DNA of 52,525 bases from an uncultured Bacteroidales bacterium. Lineage in GTDB: Bacteria > Bacteroidota > Bacteroidia > Bacteroidales > UBA932. Under the pieces are notes generated by a model. It searched no databases. It was not told the DNA's origin and worked only from the letters and a program-made list of their open reading frames with translations. A program made the translations under genes and the position numbers. This document shows, in pieces, positions 41,701 to 50,700 of the stretch. The stretch's first letter is position 1. Each line of letters opens with the position of its first letter. Location of the stretch: assembly GCA_946408295.1 (NCBI GenBank), contig CAMJRT010000001.1, positions 1 through 52,525 of the forward strand, given 5' to 3'.

Positions 41701-44700
41701 CGAGTTGAGCGATGTATTCCTCCATCGCGACCTCGGTGGAAAGCCCATCGGCCTTTGCGATTGCATCAACCCTCGCCTTGATTTCCGGGGACGCCTGCTC
41801 GTAAAGACGCATCCGAAGTTCCTTCCAGTCCTTGCCGAACAGTTTACGAAGTCCATAGTGGGCCACGGCTTCGTGGAGAAGGGTGGCCTCCAGGTCTGCG
41901 GTGTCCCTATGCGCGTCTATATTGATGCGGATCTTCCCGGTCTTCGGTGAGAAAACGCCCTTCGCTTTCAGGTCGGGGTCTTCCTCGAACTTAACTCCGA
42001 GTTTGGCCGCAATCTCGTTTATCTTCACGATGGCTGATGCGCGCTCAATCGGGTTGCGTAGGTTCTCGCCACGGCGTGAGACACTCTCCTGCATTCCGGC
42101 GATAATCTCGTCAACATTCTTCGGCTTATTCCCGTGCCACCCCTCGAAGCGGACACCTCGTTTCTGCAATTCCTTTCGGAGACCAGGCGACACCACATTG
42201 TATTCAAAAGCAAGGTCTCGGTCGCCGATCAGTTCAACAATCTCGTCTGCCACCTCGGCATAAGAAACCGGCTCGCCAATCTTCGCCCACCTGGAAAGGA
42301 TAACCTTACGGGTGTCCTTACCCTCCTTTGCGAGTGCGTTAGATACCGTACCGGACGGCCAATCGTGCATGCCGGTTGACTTGCGGGACTTCTCAGCGGA
42401 ATAGTTGCTTTCCAGCTCGCTCTTGGGAACAAGACTCCGGATAACCACAAGATTTCTCCGATAAGCAGCCGAGAACTGCTCGTTCAGCGGAGTCACGCGG
42501 TTGTGCAGATAAGGCGCATACGCGACCTTCATCTTGTCTCCGTTGTCGTCAACCAGCCAGAAGTATCCGTCATCGGTAGCAAGGTCGGGCCGTTCCTCGG
42601 CCTCGTCATACGTTCCAGGGACGAGCGGATCACGGAACTTTCCGTCAACCTTTACGGACATGGGAGGATAGAGGAATCCCCTCTGCTTTCCCTTACCGTC
42701 CAGGAGGTCAAACTCTACGTTCCCGTTAGGGTCAGGGACAAACAGCGCGGAGCGATAGACCGGGACCTTTTTCTCCTTTTCAAGTTTAGCGATCTTGACC
42801 GGATCTGTAAGTTGACGGAAATAAGTCCCCTCGCCATCGTCCCGGTTCTGATCCGGAACCTCTGGCTCATCGTAGGCGCGGTAGAGGTCCCCTTCTTCAC
42901 TATCTTCTTCCTCACTATCCTCCAAGTTTTCGGCGGCTGCGTCAAGATCGAACGAGGAACCGTCAATGCCGGATGCCTGGGCGGCATACTTCGCCTCCTT
43001 CTCGGCCATCTCCTCTTTCATCTTCTGCGTGAGTTCCTCAACGCGCTTCTCCTGCTCGGCAAGTTTATCCTCGTCGGCGAACGGCTTGCCGCGGCGGGCC
43101 ATCATGTTCTCGTTGTCGGCCTCCAGTTTGGCGATACGGGCATGGTAGGATTCCAGATTCTCCTCCTGGAGCGCGCCTGACGCGACGTTCTCGAGGAAGT
43201 CATTGATGATATCCTTAACACCGTTGATGCCGTTCGGCATCTTTCTCGCTGAAAATTCGTCGATGCCGAGTTCTCTCGCCTGGTAGCGGACGGTCGTGCT
43301 GATAGATACCTTTCTGGTCCTCCAGTCTTCCTCCGGCTTAATGTGCGCGAGCACCCGTACAAGGACGCCGTTCACCTTGATAGTGAACTCCTTGTATTCC
43401 TCGCGGCTGCGCTCATAGGTGTTGGCCTCCGCGTACTTCCTCCTCTGCTCCGCGGCCGCTTTCAACGGCTCGAAAATCTTCTCCTTCAACGCGGCGGCGA
43501 TTTCCTCGTCCGTCGTCACCTTCTTCCCCTCAATGACGATCTCGTCAATCTTACCATCCGGGAACTTCTCCTGGATAACGGAAAGCCATTTCTCGGATTC
43601 CTTTATCCTGTCGTTGAGGTTCTTAATCGCGGACTTATTGTAGTTGAGGGTGGATTCGATGTATATCTGGTCCTGGCGGTGCTGCTCCTTCTTTCCGCGA
43701 AGTTTGCGGAGTTCGCGCTCTGCGGCGGATTTAAGCATCGCGTACTGGCTACCGGAAAGGACAGCAACGGGATTGTCGAAAATGCCTTCCTCCTCTTCCT
43801 CCAGGACGCGGTTCTCCATGCCGTTCTCAATAAGCGGACGGCCGTCCATGATGGAGTTAATGAACTTGCTCTTGGTGGAAAGCCGCTGATAGGCGGTAAC
43901 GTCAAGCGAATCCTCGACGCCGAAGCGGACAACGCGCACCGGGATACCCCACTGTTTGTGGAGGTTGCCCTGGCGGAGGATGCGACCCATGCGCTGCGTA
44001 TAGTCCATCGGACGGTTCGGGGCGTCCAGGTGAGCCTCAAAGAACAAACGTTCCTGGATATTTACGCCCGTTCCGAGCGACGCGGTGGTTCCCATGATAA
44101 CTCGGATCTCTCCAGCATTGACGGCGGAAAAGATCTTCTCCTTCGCCTGCACGCTCATTCCGCTCTTGATGATTACGATCTGGTCCTCCGGAACTCCGGC
44201 CGCCACGAGTTTCCTCTTTATCTCGTTGAAAAGGTTGAAAGCCTCGTATTCCCGACCTTCAGACCGTTCCATTCTCCTGAAATTGTCGCTGAACAAAGCA
44301 CATGTTCCCTTGTACTTCTCGCTGTCCTTCAGCGCCAGGAGCACTTCTTCTACAACCCTGTTGGTCTTGGACTGCGGTTCGTCGGCCGCGTTTCGGTCAA
44401 CGAGCCGGGGGTCGATAGCGGCCATCTTCGCGAGGCCGTACATGACGAGCGGAACGGAACTGTTCTGCCGTTTCTCCTTTCCGGTAAGGCCCTCGAACCA
44501 TTCGAGCCTGGCGCGGACCGCGTTCATGATGCGGATAAGGGACGGAGACTGCGGAAGATAGATGTCCCGCGCCTGGTTTTTGTGAACGTTTCCTTCATCG
44601 TCCGTCCAGTTCTCCATGACCGGAACCTTGTCGTCCAACTTCTCGACTTCCTCACCCGCATCAGCCTTTGCGGCGACAGCATCCTTCGTAAGGACGGTAT

Positions 44701-47700
44701 CGGTCACGGAGGACCAGATACGGATAAGTTCCGGGAGATTAGTGTACGATGCGAAACGGTTGTTCTCTTTGAACTTGCCGCTCGTGGTGAACTCCAGGCT
44801 TTGCGAGATGTTCCCGAAGTTACTCACGAAATCATCGAAGTAGTAGATGTGCAGTTCACGCATCATCTCGTCCGGCATCATGTACCGCATGAAGGTCCAG
44901 ATCTCCGCCGCCGTGTTGGAAATAGGAGTTCCGGTTGCGAACACCACGTTCTTCCAGCCAGCCTTGTCGAAGATAGCCCTGGTCTTGAGGTAAACGCCGG
45001 CAGACTTCTTGGAGTAGGCTGGATCAACACCCTTGACACCCTGCGCCATAGACGTTGAGAATCCGAGCCTCTTGTAGTTGTGGGCCTCGTCGATAAGGAG
45101 CGCATCTACGCCCATGTCGTCGAAGTCGGACACGTCATCGGTCTTGCGGTCCAACTGCTGCTGCGCGCGTGCCTTTGCGTTGTTCTGCGCCTTGGCCTCG
45201 CGTTTCGCGTCACGGTTGGACTTCTTCTTGGGTCGTTTCTCTCCGAAGTCCCTTTCGTATTCCAGGTCCTTGATCTCTTCCTCCAGGCGCTTCTGCGCCG
45301 CGGAGTTCTTCGCCGCGATGGCCTGCTGAAGGATGTGCCGGGCCTCGTCAATCTTCGCCTCGATGTAATCGCGCTTTCTCTTCTCGCTGTCCGGAATCAT
45401 ATCGAAAACGGACTGCGGGATGATGATCATGTCCCAGTCGTTGTACTTGATCTTCGCGTAGAACTCCGCTCGTCCCTCCTTGGTGCGGTCCCTTTCGGAG
45501 AGGGTGAGAATCTTCGCGTTCGGATAGAGCGCCTTGGCGGAACTGACGAACTGGCCGAGCGTGGAGTTCTGGACCACGATCATCGGTTTCTTCGCCGTCC
45601 CGAGACGGCGCATTTCCATAGCGGTAGTAATCAGCGTAAATGTCTTGCCGGTTCCTACCTCGTGAGCCATCATAAGCGGCTGGGTAGTCGCGCGGACAAC
45701 GGCCTTGGACTGGTGCGGATAGAGGTGGAACGGTTTGCCGCCCATGCTCTCCACCTGTCCCTCGAAGTGCTCCGGCGAGAAGATGTCGCTGATTTTCTTC
45801 GGAGCAATCGCGTTGAACGTGTCATTGTAGGTCCTGGAGATGGATTCGGACAGTTCCGTATCATTCAGCATCCGCTTCCGGCACCACTCCTTGAAGTCGT
45901 CCCGCATCTCGTCAATCTTCGTGGCGGCTGCCTGGGACGCCTCCTTGTCGGTCTCGGTCCGCTTGGTCCCGTCGTCCTCCTTGATGGTGATGGAGAACTT
46001 GACGGTCTGCTTGTTCATGGCGGCAAGCATGAGATCTACGCCGGTCTTCGTTATGCCGAGTTTCGTGCTCCTGACGCCTCCGGAAATGTTCTTGTCATTG
46101 CCCTGGCCGTAGTAGGATGCGGAAACGCCCCAACTGCCCCCGAAATGCTGAGGGACAAAATCGTTGTTCACGCCGAACTTCTCCTTGGCATATTCGGTAT
46201 AGAGAGATACCGGGAGCCAGTCGGAACCCAGGGAGAACTCGATAAGGTGCGCGGGGATATCCGGAGGGATAACCTTCTTAAGCGCCTTGATGTTCGCATC
46301 GTACTTTCCGTCCTCGTTGTGCGATTCCGCGTAGGCCAGTTTCTCTCGGACGTTGCCGGAGAGGTATTCGTATTCCACCTCAACAGTGCCGTTCTCCGGG
46401 TTCTCAAAGCAGAGGCCGGATTGCAGGGCTTCCTTTCGGACGGATTCCTCGTCTCGGCCGAGCGCTTTGGCGATGAACGGGATATCAACGCGTCCGTACT
46501 GTGTCATGGACACGATAACGCCGTCCCTCACGTCCTTCGGGGTCGGCGTGGCCTTCTGGCCGAGCACGCGTCCACTGAACACGGGCGTCTTCTGCACCTT
46601 CACGGTGACCTTCCCGTCTATGCCCTTCCTCTCGCTGTACTTTTCCAGTGCGGCAATCGACGGGAAGTCCACGTCGTTCCGGAGGAATTTCAGCGAGCGG
46701 TTCTTATTGAGGTATCCGTACCGCGATACGAACGTGTCGTATGCGGAATTGAGTTTGCGGAGGAGCGGAGCGAGACCTTCGTCCGACGCGTTGTTCAACT
46801 GATAGCGGAGAACATCGTCGAGCGCGGTCTTGATCGCATCATAATCGCGGACCAACTGCGCTTTGGTATATCCTCCTACCTTCCTGTCGTCCACGTCAAT
46901 AGGGACGGCTTTGCCCATTCTCGAAATGCAGGGTCTCCCCTTGGAATCGAGCACGATCTGCCCTTCCTTCTTCGCGGTTGACCGCTCCGGCTCCGCGGTA
47001 GTCTCTCTCTTTGCGATCTGGACCTGCTGACGGAAACCGGAAACCCATTTCTCCAGGCGTTCGGACTGGCTCACTCCTTCTGCCGGCCACAAAGCGGAAC
47101 TACCAGGCCGGTAAGTATCGCCTTTCTCAAACCCGAAGGCCATCTCGCCGCCCATGTTCTCAGGGTGCTCGGCGAAATAGTCGTTGATTTCCATGGCCAC
47201 CCTGGTCTCAGTCGTTTCGTTGTTCCGGTCGCTGGCCTCGTAGGTTTCCCTTCGGACTACGGATGTGTCTTGGATATTGATTGCGTCCGGAGACACCTCT
47301 CCGTTTACGCGTTTGCGGACCACGATGATATCGGAGGTCGCGCCAGTTCCCTCAAACGTGTCATTGTTGAGGCGGAACACGCCGATAACATCGGAACCGC
47401 CCTCGTTCACGATCCAGTTGCGTAGTGTCTTGCTCGTGCTGTCAAGCGTGGAACGAGAGGTGATAAAGATAGCGATACCGCCCTCACGGAGTTTACGGAT
47501 ATTTTTCGCGATACAGAAGTCATGGATTCGACCTCCGAACTTCCTTGTAAGGTCCTTCTCCTTCTCGTCATACACGCGGATATCGTCACCAAACGGAACG
47601 TTGGTGATTGCCAGGTCCACGCTGTTGTTGGGAATGTCCGCGTTCTCGAATCCGTCAATAAGCACGTTCGCGTCCGGATAGAGCAGGCGAAGGATACCTC

Positions 47701-50700
47701 CCGTGATAGGGTCAAGTTCTACGGCCTGGATATCGCTCCGGTTGCTGATCGCCTCCGGCATGGATGCGAGGATATTGCCGATACCGGCAGACCCTTCGAG
47801 AACGGAACCGCCCTTGAACCCGAGTTTCTTCGCGATATCCCACATCGCGTCAATGACTTCAACCGGGGTGTAGTATGCGGTATTGATAGAGTTCTCCGCC
47901 GCCTGGATCTCGTCGGTAGTGAGGACCGCGCTTATTTCGCGGTATTCATTGGAATAACGGTTGTTGAAGAATGAGCCGAGGCCGCCCCATCCGGTGAATT
48001 TGCGGAGGACATCCATTTCCTCCTTGGTAGCCTCACGTCCTTCCTGCTCTATCTGCTTGAGCAGGCGGATCGCGGCCATGTTCGCCTTGAATCTCGCGGC
48101 CGGGGTCTTTGGATAGACCGTTTCGCCACGGGATACGCGGTTGTTCCTGGTGTTTTTCTTTACGGAATCATCAGGTCGAGGTCGCATAATCCGCACATCG
48201 CCAGCGCGGTCTCGCTGTCCTCCTCCGTCAGTTCCTCCGGCTTCACGCCTTTCTCCTTCGCCAGTGTTTCCTTGGCCTTCTTGATTTCGGCCCTCGGGTC
48301 CACTACCGTCGGTTGGCAATCCTTCGGGGAGTACTGCACCATCATTTCCTTGTAGTCCATTTCCTTGTTCCTTTTTGGTTTCTACCTTGACCGGGGTCTT
48401 TTCTTCGGGCGCGGGTTCGGGCTCGCCGAAAAGACTTCCCTGCTCCAGGTTCTCCTCTTGCGAAGTTACTGATTTTTCGGGAGATTCGGAAGGGTTTTCT
48501 TTGATTTCTTTCGGTTTTTCTTCCGGGGCGTGAGCAGGCTCGGCCGCTTTCTCCCTCGCGACGATATAGCCTTCCATCACGCCCTCGTAGGTATGTGGAA
48601 CGTAGTTGAAAGGTTCCTTACTTCCGGGACGGTTTTCAGTACGCAGGACGGATTCGACATCGTACAGCGTTCCAAAGTCCTTCGTGACCTTTACACCGAC
48701 AATCTTCCCGGTGATCCGCATTGTCCTTTCGGGATTCCAGAACGTAACCGTGTCGCCCTCGTTGTACTTGGGCTCTACCTGCTTCGGCTCCTCGGCGGGT
48801 TCCTCCGCAGGCTCCTCAACGGGTTCTTCAACCGGTTCTTCCTCCTTGCCGATGGTGTCCACGTCAACCTTCTCCACCTCGTCATAGGGGGTCATTTCCT
48901 TCGCGTATTCCTCCATGCCGGGATAGTGCCGGACGGCGGTGTACATGGATTTGAGGTAGGGACGGATTGCGTCGCCGAGATCTTTGATTGCGGTCTTCGC
49001 GAACTCAACAAAGGTGCGAACTCCGGCCTCAATGTAGTAACCGCAATACTGAATCATCGCGGTCAGCATCTCCGGGTCGATTCCGGCGTTGAGTTGGCCT
49101 TTCAGTTTACGGAGCATGATCTCGCGCGCCTTGTCGCGAGCATCCTTCGTAAACAACTTGTTGTTCGCGCCGAATCCGGCCGGCGTCTCCGGGGCCGGGT
49201 TGGCCGGAGCCTCGGGCGCTACTGGTCCTGTTCCTTCTCCGGCTGGCTTTCGTTCCGGTACACCGCCAGGGCGTCCTTCGCGAACTGGACCTGATCCTTG
49301 TCCTTCGACCGGGCCATTTGCTCCAGGGCCGCTTGCAGGGCCTGGTCTGTTGTCATTCTTGCCATTTCTTATCTGGTTTTCTTCGTCTCCGGTAATGACG
49401 TTGTTCTCGCGGTAAGCGCCGATGTTGTCCGTAGGCTCGGCCGCGCTCATGAAACCGCCCTCTCCGCGCATCGTGTTCGCGATGTTCGTGAACAGCGAGC
49501 GGTAAGCCTTCTCGGTGCGTTTCGGGTTCTTCTCGCCCTCCACAAGGACACCGCCCTTGAAGACGGACGCAAGTCGTCTCGCTACGATACTCGGGTGAGC
49601 CTCGCCCTCGGATGTGCCGTCAAAGCGGAAGTTCTGCATCCAGGCCGTAACCGCGTTCCATGCCTCCTCCGTGTTCTTCGCCTTCTTGAAAGCAGGATCT
49701 GATGTCTCGAAGTCGCAATAGTATGCAAGCGCGTCCTGGATATCCCCGATAACGCCATCAAGTCCGTAAAGCGTGGCGACACTCCTTTGCAGTGCCAATT
49801 TAACACTATTCGGCAACATTTCAAAGCCGGAACGCACCTTTTCGGGAACATTGTCGAACAACGGCTCTATACTCATGGCTCGGAACGCGGAAACGGTCTC
49901 CTCGGTCAGTTTGCCGTTCTCCTGCGCGTTCGCGTATTCGGTATCGTTGATAAAACCGTTCTGGTGGAGCCAGTGCAGGGCCGTGTATCCGTTCTGGTTG
50001 ATATAGTCCAGCGCCGTGGCATCGTCCCCGAGGTCTCCGGCGAACAGATAGTCCAGGAACTCCCCGAACCGCTTGCCCATCTTCTTGACGAGGGTCTTTC
50101 CGTTGAACCGCTGATCGCCTCCGGATTCCAGGTCCTTCTGCTCCATCTTGCCGAGTTGTTCCGCTCTCGCGTCGTCCACGTCGAGCACGCGGACGAGGAT
50201 GGGCGTTTCCATCTTCTCCACCTGCTCGCGCGTAAATCCGAACTCCTCTGCATGGTCGGCCAGCCACGCCTTGTACTCAGCGGCGGTTCCCTGGCCGTAT
50301 GCACGGCGAAGTGCCTCGCTGCGGCCGTTGCCCTGGATCACCTCGCCACGTTCGTTCACGATGGGCGCGCCGCCGTAAGCGGTCTCCCCCCGGGTGATCT
50401 CGCCCGGACGGATTCCGTTCGCCATCTGCTGAATCGCAACGGCGCTGTCCGCGCGCTTTCGGTTCTTCGGCTGCCATTTCTTCGCGAAGAAGTGAAGGGG
50501 GTTCTCCTGGTCGCTGATATGCGAAGGCTCGACCCTGGTGGCCTCTACAAGTCCGTACTTGCCGTCCACGGCTACGGACTTCGTGAACGCGATCTTCGTG
50601 TCCTTGCCCTTTTCCGCAACCGCGTCCGGGGTGGCCCGGTCTATGCGGTTACCGTTAACCATGATGTATCCGCGTTTCTGCGCGGCCTCCGGGGTGTCCT

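Noticed and set aside
43343..46981. Two long plus-strand frames (571 and 633 codons) opposite the helicase region
   Set aside because: The minus strand encodes intact helicase motifs (DEAH, QRMGRILRQG). The plus frames stay open because of codon bias in the same register.
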